A DNA stretch of 64,000 bases, taken from the NCBI GenBank assembly GCA_030005635.1, contig JARUHP010000012.1, positions 43,623 through 107,622 of the forward strand, given 5' to 3'. The number at the start of each line of letters is the position of its first letter. Position 1 is the first letter of the stretch. This DNA comes from Deltaproteobacteria bacterium IMCC39146 (GTDB taxonomy: Bacteria > Desulfobacterota > Desulfuromonadia > Desulfuromonadales > BM103). The position numbers and the translations under genes are program-made. Below the pieces are notes generated by a model. It did no database searches and had not been told where the DNA came from. It saw only the letters and a list, made by a program, of their open reading frames with translations. Positions 37,139 through 45,796 of the stretch are shown here, in pieces.

Positions 37139-37187
37139 GATTCAAGGTGCCTCCGATTCCTTGTTTTAACGGAGTCCATTCATGTCA

Positions 37188-37652
37188 CTACCTTTTAAGT
37201 GAGAAGTAATACTCTAATTCCTGAACCTTTCTGTTCGCTTCTCCTCTCGTTAGTTTCTTTTCTACAACATCGGCGGTTATCTTGTCGTCCTCCGTAAAAT
37301 ATTCGGACGCAAGCACTGCGTAGTCTGCATTAACTTCCTGCAAGCCATCGACAGCCTTATCGCGACAGATTGTTAAATCAGCATGGTAGTCGTGTATGTC
37401 AGCGAGCTGTTCATCAGTTGCATAGCTCTCATCAGCGATCTTTTCTAGATAATTGGTGCTCTTGTTTTTACCCAGCACAAAAGACTCGCTGAGTCTTATT
37501 GCCGCGAGGGTTGAATCGACGCTGCCTTTACATAAAGCATAAGCTTGTTCAACCGCTTTTGTATTCTGGTCTATTTGCACTGTTTTAATTTCTACGGAAG
37601 TAGCGCACCCTACTAACAAAACGACAGCAAGTAAGGAAATGAATGGCTTCAT
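37188..37652 (-). CDS. Putative lipoprotein
   Basis: 154 residues with lipobox VLLVGCATS after a short signal. The mature part is helical and charged, with two further Cys (LCKGSVD, TICRDKAVDG), and ends in EANRKVQELEYYFSLKR. No family recognised. AGAGGATGTC stands before the ATG. Probably anchored in the outer membrane. Confidence 0.72.
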   Translation of the reverse strand: MKPFISLLAVVLLVGCATSVEIKTVQIDQNTKAVEQAYALCKGSVDSTLAAIRLSESFVLGKNKSTNYLEKIADESYATDEQLADIHDYHADLTICRDKAVDGLQEVNADYAVLASEYFTEDDKITADVVEKKLTRGEANRKVQELEYYFSLKR

Positions 37653-37883
37653 GACATCCTCTGCAAATTATTATTCAATCCAGGAACAGTAGAACTGATT
37701 TCATGATTTTCGAGTTCCGTGAATTGAAGACACTCAGTGTTGAGTATCAACAGGGGCACTTCCAGAAGTGTCCCTGTCGTGTCCTTTTCATGAAACCCTT
37801 TAACCCCGAAACTCCATTGCGCTCTGGCCGCACTGAGTTAAAATGGAAACAAGATTAGTGCGATCGGAAGAAAGGAGGTCAAA

Positions 37884-38054
37884 ATGATGCGGTTAGAATT
37901 GAATGGTGCGGAAGAGAAAGTTTTGGCTGATGCCCTGGATTCGAGTCTCAGCAGGTTGAGTGATGAAATCTGCCATACAGACGGGCACGATTATCGTGTG
38001 TTTCTCAAGGAGCGTAAAGAGATTCTGCTCAAATTGCGCGAAAAGCTGCACTAA
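37884..38054 (+). CDS. Small helical protein
   Basis: 56 residues: MMRLELNGAEEKVLADALD, then SSLSRLSDEICHTDGHDY and FLKERKEILLKLREKL. An excellent AAAGGAGGT lies 5 nt before the ATG and a strong terminator follows, so I regard it as real. The opening and the DYRVFLKERKE segment are typical of small conserved hypothetical proteins in Deltaproteobacteria; function unknown. Confidence 0.7.
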   Translation: MMRLELNGAEEKVLADALDSSLSRLSDEICHTDGHDYRVFLKERKEILLKLREKLH

Positions 38055-38116
38055 CAGAGTTGGAGCTCGGGGCCATTACTCATGTGTCACCGAGTCAATC
38101 TCAGCCCCAAAAGCAA

Positions 38117-38153
38117 AAATCCGCCTATCGGTATGTGCCGATGGGCGGATTTA
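38117..38153. terminator. Strong bidirectional terminator
   Basis: AAATCCGCC.ATCGG hairpin with CCGAT.GGCGGATTT, 6-nt loop, between a rightward small gene and the leftward DUF6172 gene. Confidence 0.8.
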
Positions 38154-38213
38154 TAGTCGATCCCTGGAGTGTCCGACATTCCCCTATGTCTTTTACCCTT
38201 CGCTCTCTTCGTC

Positions 38214-38540
38214 CTAAGCTGCAGAATCTTCCCCGTTGGGTTGTTGCTCTTGCTTGGGTCTCTTGCTTCGAATGCCAGGCTTGGCCAAAATTTCCAGATA
38301 AAAGGACTCAAGCTGTTCTTCTTCGGCCTGAGAAATAGACTTGTTAATGGCAGACAGATGAATAACCTCACTGCTTGCTTCATCAGCCCCGTAGCGGCAG
38401 TCAAAATCCCAAAAATCTACGCTGTCCGGAAGCGGCTTCCTGCGTTCTCTCTTTATATACTTTTTAACTTCGTGTTTGATGGCTTCGACAAGCCTTGGAA
38501 CTTTGATCTTAGGGTGGGTCATTTTAAAAGTTTTTTTCAT
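38214..38540 (-). CDS. DUF6172 family protein
   Basis: 108 residues. The N-terminus KKTFKMTHPKIKVPRLVEAIK and the following KRERRKPLPDSVDFWDFDC match what I recall of DUF6172, a small, basic, cytoplasmic family of unknown function. The tail after AKPGIRSKRPK is low complexity and probably disordered. Single leftward gene ending at a strong terminator. Confidence 0.75.
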   Translation of the reverse strand: MKKTFKMTHPKIKVPRLVEAIKHEVKKYIKRERRKPLPDSVDFWDFDCRYGADEASSEVIHLSAINKSISQAEEEQLESFYLEILAKPGIRSKRPKQEQQPNGEDSAA

Positions 38541-39209
38541 AGTGATTCCAATAGATGCGGTAAGGGTTGTTAAAATCGAGCTTCAACTAAGACCATGATA
38601 TCATCAAAAGGTTATATCCGGGGGATATAGAGTTGGGCAGCCATAACTTTTGGGCCTTGAGTGAAGTCTTGGAAACAGGGACACTTGACCAGAGCGCTCT
38701 TTTTCTTTTTGTTTGCAACGAAAAGTCTCTTTACAGAAATCCTAAACTAGTCACAATAAGCACACGTCGACAAATAACCCGATTTATATGACCCCAGCCT
38801 GGGCTGCACAGGTGCGCGCCGATCTGAAAGACCTGTTTTTGCCAAGCGCTCGACTCGGCGCGATGATGCTTGGCTACCCGAAGTTCCTCTATAACCGCCT
38901 GCCTGAGCGGAAGGCTCCGTCGATTACCTGGCGTTGATTAGCCAAATTCGGGGACTGTTATTAGTGGCTCTCAGGTGTAAGTGTTGCCGTTGGCTATCAT
39001 TAGGGTGCTCGTATTGATTCTGTTCCGTCCTCGTTGATATCTATCAATAGAGTCATGAATAGTCTTAGATGGTTGTTGTTTTAGGATATACACTAATGAT
39101 AGCTAAGTGTGTAATGCTATGTATTAAAGGCTACTTGGAATGTTCTCCAAAAAACTATTCGAAGGTGAGCTGGACTTTGATCAAGTAGTCCGCTTTACGA
39201 GGAACACGC
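38541..39209. other. Long intergenic region with a possible gene fragment
   Basis: 669 bp. At 38,788-38,937 (+) a 49-codon frame starts MTPAWAAQVRADLKDLF and has the GC-rich codon use of a real gene, with a GYPKFLYNRLPERK stretch; it looks like a gene remnant, but I could not identify its parent. The rest is AT-rich with no clear gene; it should contain the promoters of DUF6172 (leftward) and the thioesterase (rightward). Confidence 0.4.
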
Positions 39210-39608
39210 ATGGAAGTTTCTGATAATCAATGCTGTTTTGTTTGCGGGCCGGATAACCCGGTTGGGTTTAAAGCCAGAATCGAAGTGGACCAGGATAAAC
39301 GGAGCGCGCAGTGTACCCTCGCGGTCGCTGCAGAATATCAAGGCTGGCAGGGGATGGTGCATGGTGGCATCATTTCCGCTTTGCTCGATGAGGTCTCTGC
39401 TTACGCCGGGATGACCGTGGGTAGTACCGTCGTGACCGGTGAGTTAACCACCCGCTTTCTCAAGCCTGTACCCGTTGAGCAGGAAATAAACGTGTCTGCT
39501 CAGGTCGTTAAGCAGACGCGACGGGTGGTAATGGTTGTGGCACAGCTCGTTATGCAGGGGCAGCTTTTGGCGAGTGCCGAAGCGAAGATGATTGTTGTGC
39601 GGTCATAA
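39210..39608 (+). CDS. PaaI-type hotdog thioesterase
   Basis: 132 residues of the hotdog fold. The N-terminal CFVCGPDNPVGFKARI and the active-site region QGMVHGGIISALLDEV are typical of the PaaI/YbgC-like group; the Asp/Glu after the HGG helix is present. It probably hydrolyses an acyl-CoA of unknown chain. AGGA lies before the ATG; the LUD gene follows after 64 bp in the same direction. Confidence 0.88.
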   Translation: MEVSDNQCCFVCGPDNPVGFKARIEVDQDKRSAQCTLAVAAEYQGWQGMVHGGIISALLDEVSAYAGMTVGSTVVTGELTTRFLKPVPVEQEINVSAQVVKQTRRVVMVVAQLVMQGQLLASAEAKMIVVRS

Positions 39609-39672
39609 CTTTTTTAATCGGCCGCAGACCCGCAACGTCAGCTGTGGTTGCACCTATTGTTTTGGAGAAATC

Positions 39673-40311
39673 ATGTCTGAAAAATGTCTATCATTGCAAG
39701 AGTGCCGCGCTGCTTTAACGGCCAACGGTTTTGATGTTTACATCGCCAGAGATCCGGTCCATGCCCGGCAGATCTTTTTTGAAAAGATCTTGCCTGAGGT
39801 GAAGAGCGGTTTGGTTTCCTGGGCCGATTCAATGACCATGGAGGAGACCGGAGTGCTGGCCGAGTTGCTGGCAAATACCGAGATCGAGATGATCAAGACC
39901 TTCGATCCCGAAGCGGAAAGAGGCGAAATCATCGAACGTCGACGTCAAGCGCTACTCGCCGACCTGTTTTTGACCGGTTGCAACGCCGTCACCGCCAACG
40001 GTAAGCTGGTTAACCTTGACATGATCGGCAACCGCATCGGCGGCATCTCGTTTGGCCCGAAGAAGGTGGTGCTGTTTGTCGGCCAGAACAAGATCGTGCC
40101 TGATCTTGAGAGCGCTTTTGCTCGGATCCGGAACCGTGCGGCACCGCTTAACGCCATGCGACAGGATTTTCCCACACCCTGTGCCAAGACCGGACGGTGT
40201 CACGATTGCAACTCTCCGAAGCGGATCTGCAATACCTGGTCGATACTTGATAAGTGTTTTCCGGCTGGAAGGACCAAGGTGGTCTTGATTGAGGGTGCGT
40301 TTGGATTGTAA
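39673..40311 (+). CDS. LUD domain protein (DUF162, lactate utilisation-like)
   Basis: 212 residues from ATG 39673 (GGAGAAATC upstream). The LUD fold is visible in VSWADSMTMEETGVLAEL, LADLFLTGCNAVTANGKLVNLD and GPKKVVLFVGQNKIV. The C-terminal CAKTGRCHDCNSPKRIC carries four Cys that could bind a metal or Fe-S cluster, common in single-domain DUF162 proteins. Unlike LutB it has no ferredoxin domain, so a role in lactate oxidation is uncertain. Confidence 0.85.
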   Translation: MSEKCLSLQECRAALTANGFDVYIARDPVHARQIFFEKILPEVKSGLVSWADSMTMEETGVLAELLANTEIEMIKTFDPEAERGEIIERRRQALLADLFLTGCNAVTANGKLVNLDMIGNRIGGISFGPKKVVLFVGQNKIVPDLESAFARIRNRAAPLNAMRQDFPTPCAKTGRCHDCNSPKRICNTWSILDKCFPAGRTKVVLIEGAFGL

Positions 40312-40354
40312 TGGAATCGGGGTAAATAATAGCTGTTCTAATGTTAGTTGAGTT

Positions 40355-40376
40355 GGGGCACTCAACGGTGAGTGTC
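40355..40376. repeat. Degenerate GTGTCCCC-type repeat
   Basis: GGGGCACTCAACGGTGAGTGTCC, a diverged member of the palindrome family between the LUD and pirin genes. Confidence 0.5.
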
Positions 40377-40423
40377 CTTTTGACTTTTCCGCCTTAGGCA
40401 AAACAAGCCAAACCTTTCTCAGC

Positions 40424-40432
40424 TGGTATAAT
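40424..40432 (+). promoter_or_regulatory. Extended -10 element upstream of the pirin gene
   Basis: TGGTATAAT about 38 bp before the start codon. It lies within a segment similar to that upstream of uspA (19,364-19,403). Confidence 0.5.
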
Positions 40433-40469
40433 CCTAACAAAACATTTCACTTCAATTGGGAGACGGCCA

Positions 40470-41324
40470 ATGGTGACCAGAGCTATCAAGCGCGTATCGA
40501 ACAGCATTCCGACTCTGGAAGGAGCCGGAGTCCACCTGAGACGGGCGTTCGGCAATCCGGAAGTGCCGTTGTTCGACCCCTTTCTGCTCTTTGACGACTT
40601 TCGGTCAGATACTCCTGAACACTACCGGAAAGGTTTCCCCTGGCATCCGCATCGCGGTATCGAAACCATCACCTACGTTCTCAAGGGTGATGTGGCCCAT
40701 GGTGACAGCCTCGGCAACAAGGGTGATATCAGCAGTGGCGATGTCCAATGGATGACAGCCGGTAGCGGGATTATCCATCAGGAGATGCCGAATTGTGACA
40801 GTGAGGGCAGGATGGAAGGTTTTCAGCTTTGGGCCAATCTGCCGGCAGTCGACAAGATGATGCATCCGCGCTACCGCGATATATGTGCCGACCAGGTTCC
40901 GGTCGTGACTCTCGATAACGGCACCAGCATCAAGGTCATTTGCGGTCAGATCGGAGATGTACGTGGACCGGTGCAGGATGTGGTGATCGAACCGGAATAC
41001 TACGATGTGAAACTGCCTGCCGATACGAGCTTTATTCACCCCACCAAGGACACGCACACCGCATTCGCCTACGTGCATGCCGGCAACGGCCGCTTCGATG
41101 AAGAGACTACCGAACTGCTCGGCAACCATTCATTGGTGTTGTACGACCAGGGGGGGCAGGTCAACATCACCGCCGGTAACGAAGGCTTATGTTTTCTGCT
41201 CATTGTTGGCAAGCCGCTCGGTGAACCGATCGCCTGGGGCGGGCCGATTGTGATGAACACCCAGGAGGAGTTGACGCTGGCTTTTGAAGAATACCAGGAT
41301 GGAACCTTCATCAAACATGACTGA
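40470..41324 (+). CDS. Pirin family protein
   Basis: 284 residues with two cupin barrels. The N-terminal barrel has the metal set: WHPHRGIETITYVLKG (two His) and SGIIHQEMP (His and Glu). Bacterial pirins of this type can act as quercetinases or as redox regulators. A GGGAGACGG stands upstream of the start, and a terminator follows. Cytoplasmic. Family assignment secure, activity not. Confidence 0.92.
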   Translation: MVTRAIKRVSNSIPTLEGAGVHLRRAFGNPEVPLFDPFLLFDDFRSDTPEHYRKGFPWHPHRGIETITYVLKGDVAHGDSLGNKGDISSGDVQWMTAGSGIIHQEMPNCDSEGRMEGFQLWANLPAVDKMMHPRYRDICADQVPVVTLDNGTSIKVICGQIGDVRGPVQDVVIEPEYYDVKLPADTSFIHPTKDTHTAFAYVHAGNGRFDEETTELLGNHSLVLYDQGGQVNITAGNEGLCFLLIVGKPLGEPIAWGGPIVMNTQEELTLAFEEYQDGTFIKHD

Positions 41325-41363
41325 GCCGGTGTCGTTCAAAATAGAGTGTCCCAACATCAAAGA

Positions 41364-41391
41364 GAAAGCCCGGCTTTTAACCAGTCGGGCT
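41364..41391 (+). terminator. Terminator of the pirin gene
   Basis: AAGCCCG, 13-nt loop, CGGGCTT followed by a T-rich tract. Confidence 0.65.
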
Positions 41392-41594
41392 TGTCTTGTT
41401 TATCTGTCAAACCGTCCTGATCCAGATTGGTGAAAAACTTCTCAGGAGAAGCGACTTCGATAATCCTGCCTTCATGAATGCAGTTTACTCAAGAAAAAAA
41501 TCTTTATCGCCCTTACGGCAGCCGATGCAACTCATCAGGAATCTGATAAGATTTAACTCGTACCAAAACTCAAACACTATTCATGGAGATCACG

Positions 41595-42332
41595 ATGAAA
41601 ACCATAATGACATTACTCTTTGCCGTTGTTCTGGCAAGCAGTTCTTACGCTGCAGGGGTTAAAGTCGATTATCAGGTCGATAACCAGGCTTATGAAGGAT
41701 ATTACATCAGCAACACGAAAGGGGCTCCCCTGGTTCTGCTGGTCCACGACTGGGACGGCCTGACGGATTACGAAGTGAAGCGTGCAGGGATGCTTGCCGA
41801 ACTCGGCTACGCGGTCTTTGCTGCTGACTTGTTTGGCAAGGGCGTCCGCCCCACCGAGATGGTCGATAAACGTCAGCATACGGGCGCGCTGTACAAGGAT
41901 CGAGCGAAGTTGCGGGCGTTGCTGCAGGGCGCTCTCGATGCGGCCAAAGAGCAGGGTGGAGATGTGACCAACGCTGTGTCGATGGGCTACTGCTTTGGCG
42001 GGGCCGCGGTGCTCGAGCAGGTCCGCTCTGGTACCGATTTGAAAGGCTTTGCAACCTTCCATGGCGGCTTGAGCACACCGGAAGGACAGGACTACAGTCA
42101 GGCGAAGGGCAAATTACTGATCATGCACGGCAGCGCGGACAGCAACATCAGCCTACAGGATTTTGCCGACCTGGCGACTGAACTCGAACAGCAGGGCGTG
42201 TCACACGAAATGATCACCTACAGCGGCGCGCCGCATGCCTTCACCGTGTTCGGTTCAGAACGTTATCGTCAAGACGCCGACGCTAAATCGTGGCAGCGTT
42301 TCGTGGAGTTTTTGGCGGCAACGCTGAACTAG
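41595..42332 (+). CDS. Dienelactone hydrolase family protein, exported
   Basis: 245 residues from ATG 41595 (GGAGATCACG upstream). A signal peptide (TLLFAVVLASSSYAAG) precedes an alpha/beta hydrolase with the triad Cys in GYCFGG, Asp in MHGSADSN and His in GAPHAF. Dienelactone hydrolases act on lactones and esters; periplasmic forms have unknown substrates. Followed by a strong hairpin. Confidence 0.9.
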   Translation: MKTIMTLLFAVVLASSSYAAGVKVDYQVDNQAYEGYYISNTKGAPLVLLVHDWDGLTDYEVKRAGMLAELGYAVFAADLFGKGVRPTEMVDKRQHTGALYKDRAKLRALLQGALDAAKEQGGDVTNAVSMGYCFGGAAVLEQVRSGTDLKGFATFHGGLSTPEGQDYSQAKGKLLIMHGSADSNISLQDFADLATELEQQGVSHEMITYSGAPHAFTVFGSERYRQDADAKSWQRFVEFLAATLN

Positions 42333-42349
42333 CCGCTAAATAGGTTTTT

Positions 42350-42383
42350 GCGGTGCAGGAGGCTTTAAAGGCTTCCTCGCCGC
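42350..42383. terminator. Hairpin terminator after the dienelactone hydrolase gene
   Basis: GCGG-GGAGGCTTT / AAAGGCTTCC-CCGC stem of about 15 pairs with small mismatches and a very short loop. Confidence 0.6.
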
Positions 42384-42458
42384 ACCCACCGCGCACCGAC
42401 CTTTCTCTCTGACCCTGCATTTGCACTGTAGGCAGTCCCTGATGATACAATCAGAGTT

Positions 42459-44522
42459 ATGTTACGTATTCTATTACTCGTATTCTTTGTGTTTATTCTG
42501 ATCGTCGCTCCGGTGGCGGCCGGCGCGGAGAGTCTGATCAACCAGGTACTCTTTAGCCGGATTGTCCCCGAAGAACATCGCCTGGAAGGCAAGGCTGTCT
42601 TGACGCTCGTTGACCCGCGCACAGCTTGGCCGTCAGAGTTTAGCCTTGCGGCCCAGGCCGCTATCGATGCGGTGACCGTGGACGACAAGCCTGTGCCCTT
42701 TACCTTCGCTAACGGGCGCCTGCGGATATCAATCCAGAGCGGTGCGGGCACACTGACTATTGTTTATCGAATCCGTTTCGATGATCCGGTCGCGCAGGAT
42801 CATGTCGGTATCGAGGATCCGTCTTTAGGCGTTACGGCAACGATCATGCCGCAAGGCACATTTCTTTCGGCAGCTTCCGGTTGGCATCCACTCCCGGTAA
42901 ATGCGAAGAGTCGATTCCGCGTAACGATTACCGGGCCGACAGGATTGTACGGAGTCACCTCTGGCCGCCTGGTTGGTCTCGAGACCAGCGAAACGGGGTC
43001 AGAGACGACCTGGCAGACGCAACGACCCCAGTCGGCCCTGGCGCTTGCTGCGGGGTATTACCAAGTTGAGCGTGACACGCTTGGCGAGACCCAGCTTCTG
43101 GCTTTTTTTAGCGCCGAAAATGCCACACTCGCCTCGGGCTATTTACAATCCTGCCGAGAATACCTGCAACTTTACCAGGAATTGTTCGGTCCCTATCCTT
43201 ATGCCAAATTTGCCGTAGTCGAAAACTTCTATCCCACCGGTTATGGCTTTCCCGGTTGGACCTTGCTCGGTAGCAGCGTGATCAGGCTTCCCTTTATCCG
43301 CACCACCAGTTTGCCTCATGAGATCGCCCATACCTGGTGGGGGAATGCGGTTGAGATCGATTATTCGTCCGGCAACTGGGGCGAGGGCCTGGCCACCTAT
43401 GTCGCCGATTACTACCTGAAAGAGTTGCACGCGCCTGCCGAGGCGCTCGAGTACCGGCGCAAGATCCTGCGCGATTACGCGGCCCTTATCGATGTTGGTG
43501 ATGATCTGCCGCTGACTGCTTTTCGCAGCCGCACGTCTAAGCGCGACCAGGCGGTTGGCTATGGCAAGGCGGCCATGGTCTTCCATATGCTGCGTAACCT
43601 GATCGACGATGAAGCCTTCTGGGCAGGGTTGAAGACCGTAGCACGGGACGGAATCGGTAAGCGCTACGCCTGGAGCGATTTGCAGCGACATTTCGAGGCT
43701 GCCTCCGGCATGGACCTCGGGACCTTCTTCCGCCAGTGGATCCGGCGGGGCGGTGCCCCGCAACTACATTTGACGGACGTCAGTGTTATGCCTGTCGAAG
43801 ATGGCTGGCAGGTCTCAGGGACCATTCTTCAGGATGCGCCACTCTACGATCTCGCCGTGACGCTGCAAGTTGAAACCGCAAACCGCAAGTACAACCAGTC
43901 AATCGGCCTTGCTGAAAGCCAAAATTGCTTTCTCTTCACCATCGCAGAACACCCGGTCAGTCTCAGCGTTGACCCAAAGAGCGACCTGTTCCGCAAACTC
44001 TATCCGGAAGAAGTGCCGGCCACTGTTAATGACCTGCGCGCATCAAGGCTGCCTCTTGTCGTCGTCGCCCGGGGATCCGAAGCCTTGCTCGATGCCTCCC
44101 GGGATCTGTTGCTCGGCCTGCAATGGCACCAGTCTCCGGTAATGAACGAGGACGATTATCTTGTCCAACGACCAACTGACAGAGATCTGCTTGTGCTTGG
44201 TTGGCCGAAGAGCCAGGAGCTGCTTCTCAATCTGCCGGACGGTTTCACGGTCGCCGAGCGGCAGGTTACGATCGGTGGTAAACTTTACTCTGAGGCTGAC
44301 GACGTGCTGTTCTTTGTCTTGCCCGGCCATGAAGCAAATCGCGTCACAGGGTATTTTCTGCCCGGTTCGCTCGCCGCGGCACGTGACACGGCTCGGCGTA
44401 TCTCTCATTACGGCCGTTACAGCACTCTCGCCTTCCACAAGGGCCGCAACCAAATCAAAACGACCTGGGACCCAGTAGGCTCCCCACTGAAAAGACTTTT
44501 TACAAAGGACGCCATGCCATGA
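42459..44522 (+). CDS. M1 family metallopeptidase, exported
   Basis: 687 residues. A signal peptide (LLLVFFVFILIVAPVAAG) is followed by an M1 fold: zinc motif HEIAHTWW with the third ligand Glu in WGEGLATYVADY, and a plausible catalytic Tyr later. The C-terminal third (about 440-687) is an extra domain I do not recognise. Probably a periplasmic aminopeptidase or a scaffold of that fold; the usual GxMEN exopeptidase motif is not evident (YPTGYGFPGW occupies that place), so activity may differ. Its stop overlaps the start of the ChaN gene. Confidence 0.87.
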   Translation: MLRILLLVFFVFILIVAPVAAGAESLINQVLFSRIVPEEHRLEGKAVLTLVDPRTAWPSEFSLAAQAAIDAVTVDDKPVPFTFANGRLRISIQSGAGTLTIVYRIRFDDPVAQDHVGIEDPSLGVTATIMPQGTFLSAASGWHPLPVNAKSRFRVTITGPTGLYGVTSGRLVGLETSETGSETTWQTQRPQSALALAAGYYQVERDTLGETQLLAFFSAENATLASGYLQSCREYLQLYQELFGPYPYAKFAVVENFYPTGYGFPGWTLLGSSVIRLPFIRTTSLPHEIAHTWWGNAVEIDYSSGNWGEGLATYVADYYLKELHAPAEALEYRRKILRDYAALIDVGDDLPLTAFRSRTSKRDQAVGYGKAAMVFHMLRNLIDDEAFWAGLKTVARDGIGKRYAWSDLQRHFEAASGMDLGTFFRQWIRRGGAPQLHLTDVSVMPVEDGWQVSGTILQDAPLYDLAVTLQVETANRKYNQSIGLAESQNCFLFTIAEHPVSLSVDPKSDLFRKLYPEEVPATVNDLRASRLPLVVVARGSEALLDASRDLLLGLQWHQSPVMNEDDYLVQRPTDRDLLVLGWPKSQELLLNLPDGFTVAERQVTIGGKLYSEADDVLFFVLPGHEANRVTGYFLPGSLAAARDTARRISHYGRYSTLAFHKGRNQIKTTWDPVGSPLKRLFTKDAMP

Positions 44523-45391
44523 AGTCTATGCGCAAGTTGATCTTGTTAATTTTCGTTTCCCTGTTCACCGTGTTTCTGCCGATAACGACCCAGGCTCACC
44601 CACATATCATCGATACCGCAGAGAAGACCGAGATCTCCCCTGAGGCTTTGCTCGAAGATCTGCGTCGCGCTCAGGTCATCTTCCTGGGGGAATTTCATGA
44701 TCATGTTGGACATCATAGCGCCCAGTTGGCGATCATCGATGCCCTCGATGACGATGAACGACCGCTGGCAATCGGGCTTGAGATGTTCCGCAAAGACAGC
44801 CAGGCGACCCTTGATCGCTGGACCGCAAATGACCTGCCGTTCTTGAAGTTCTTGTCGGTCTATAACGACAACTGGAGTATGTGGCAGGAGTACCGTGAGA
44901 TTTTCATGCATGCCCGCAACGAGGAAGTGAAGATGCTCGGGCTGAACATCCCGCGCAGCTTTACAAACAAAGTGCTTCGCAACGGTTTTAAAGCGCTTCC
45001 TGAAGAGGAGCGGCAGATGCTCGGTAACGTTCAGTGTGTGGTCACTCCTGTTTACAGCGACTATATCCGTCAGGCGATGGGTGGCTATGGCGGTCACGGC
45101 GAACACTATCTCCATTTCTGCGAAGCCCAGATGCTCTGGGATACCATGATGGCACGTAATCTGGTTGAGTTCCTGCAAGAGAATCCGGAATATCGGGTGG
45201 TGGTGTTGGCTGGCAGCGGGCATGCCTGGAAATTTGGCATCCCTACGCAGATGCTTGAGCAAGCTGATATCAGCTACCGTGTTTTGTTACCGGAGGTTTC
45301 CTCACGCGTGGAGCGAGAGAGTGTGACCAAGGATATCACCGATTACCTGTGGCTGGATGAAGGCGAGGATGGGTGGACGTTTCCAAATTAG
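44519..45391 (+). CDS. ChaN family protein
   Basis: 290 residues with a signal peptide (LILLIFVSLFTVFLPITTQA). Family landmarks: VIFLGEFHDHVGHHSAQLAII near the N-terminus, IGLEMF, and VVVLAGSGHAWKFGIP near the end. ChaN proteins bind heme and are iron-regulated in relatives. Overlaps the M1 peptidase gene by 4 bp, so the two are made together. It lacks a lipobox Cys, unlike many ChaN lipoproteins. A palindromic repeat follows. Confidence 0.88.
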   Translation: MKSMRKLILLIFVSLFTVFLPITTQAHPHIIDTAEKTEISPEALLEDLRRAQVIFLGEFHDHVGHHSAQLAIIDALDDDERPLAIGLEMFRKDSQATLDRWTANDLPFLKFLSVYNDNWSMWQEYREIFMHARNEEVKMLGLNIPRSFTNKVLRNGFKALPEEERQMLGNVQCVVTPVYSDYIRQAMGGYGGHGEHYLHFCEAQMLWDTMMARNLVEFLQENPEYRVVVLAGSGHAWKFGIPTQMLEQADISYRVLLPEVSSRVERESVTKDITDYLWLDEGEDGWTFPN

Positions 45392-45404
45392 AGTTGTGGA
45401 GACC

Positions 45405-45429
45405 GGTGACACATTAGTAAGGTGTCACC
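45405..45429. repeat. GGTGACAC-variant palindromic repeat
   Basis: GGTGACAC, ATTAGTAAG, GTGTCACC; almost the same as 15,767-15,791. Last clear member of the family before the island. Confidence 0.75.
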
Positions 45430-45447
45430 GTTTCCAGTTAAAAATGA

Positions 45448-45657
45448 TTACTCATGGTCAGCCTGCTTTTCATAGCCACGATAGCTATCCACCACGACCC
45501 CATCTTTAATCACGAGGGTGAGTGGTGTTTTGGGTTCCGGCTTAAAAATTTGCGGGTTGAGGACCATTGGCTTTTTATATGAGGTTGTCTTGGGACGGCT
45601 CGTTCTGCGTTTATCAGTCTTAGTGCAGTCACCAGTACGGCTCTGAATACCTTTCAT
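45448..45657 (-). CDS. Small basic hypothetical protein
   Basis: 69 residues, Lys/Thr/Pro-rich: KTDKRRTSRPKTTSYKKP, then a more ordered end TPLTLVIKDGVVVDSYRGYE. The ribosome-binding site is weak. The codon pattern and position between convergent elements make it plausible but unproven. Confidence 0.4.
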   Translation of the reverse strand: MKGIQSRTGDCTKTDKRRTSRPKTTSYKKPMVLNPQIFKPEPKTPLTLVIKDGVVVDSYRGYEKQADHE

Positions 45658-45796
45658 TCTTCATCATAACCCTTATCATTCAATCAGGGAACTTGAGCTG
45701 ACCAGAAGCGGGGCCATAATACCTAAGTTGTTTAGGAGTCAAAGCAGATGAAGGGCCTCTTATATCATTTTGAAAATCCGGTGCTATAGTTAGTCC

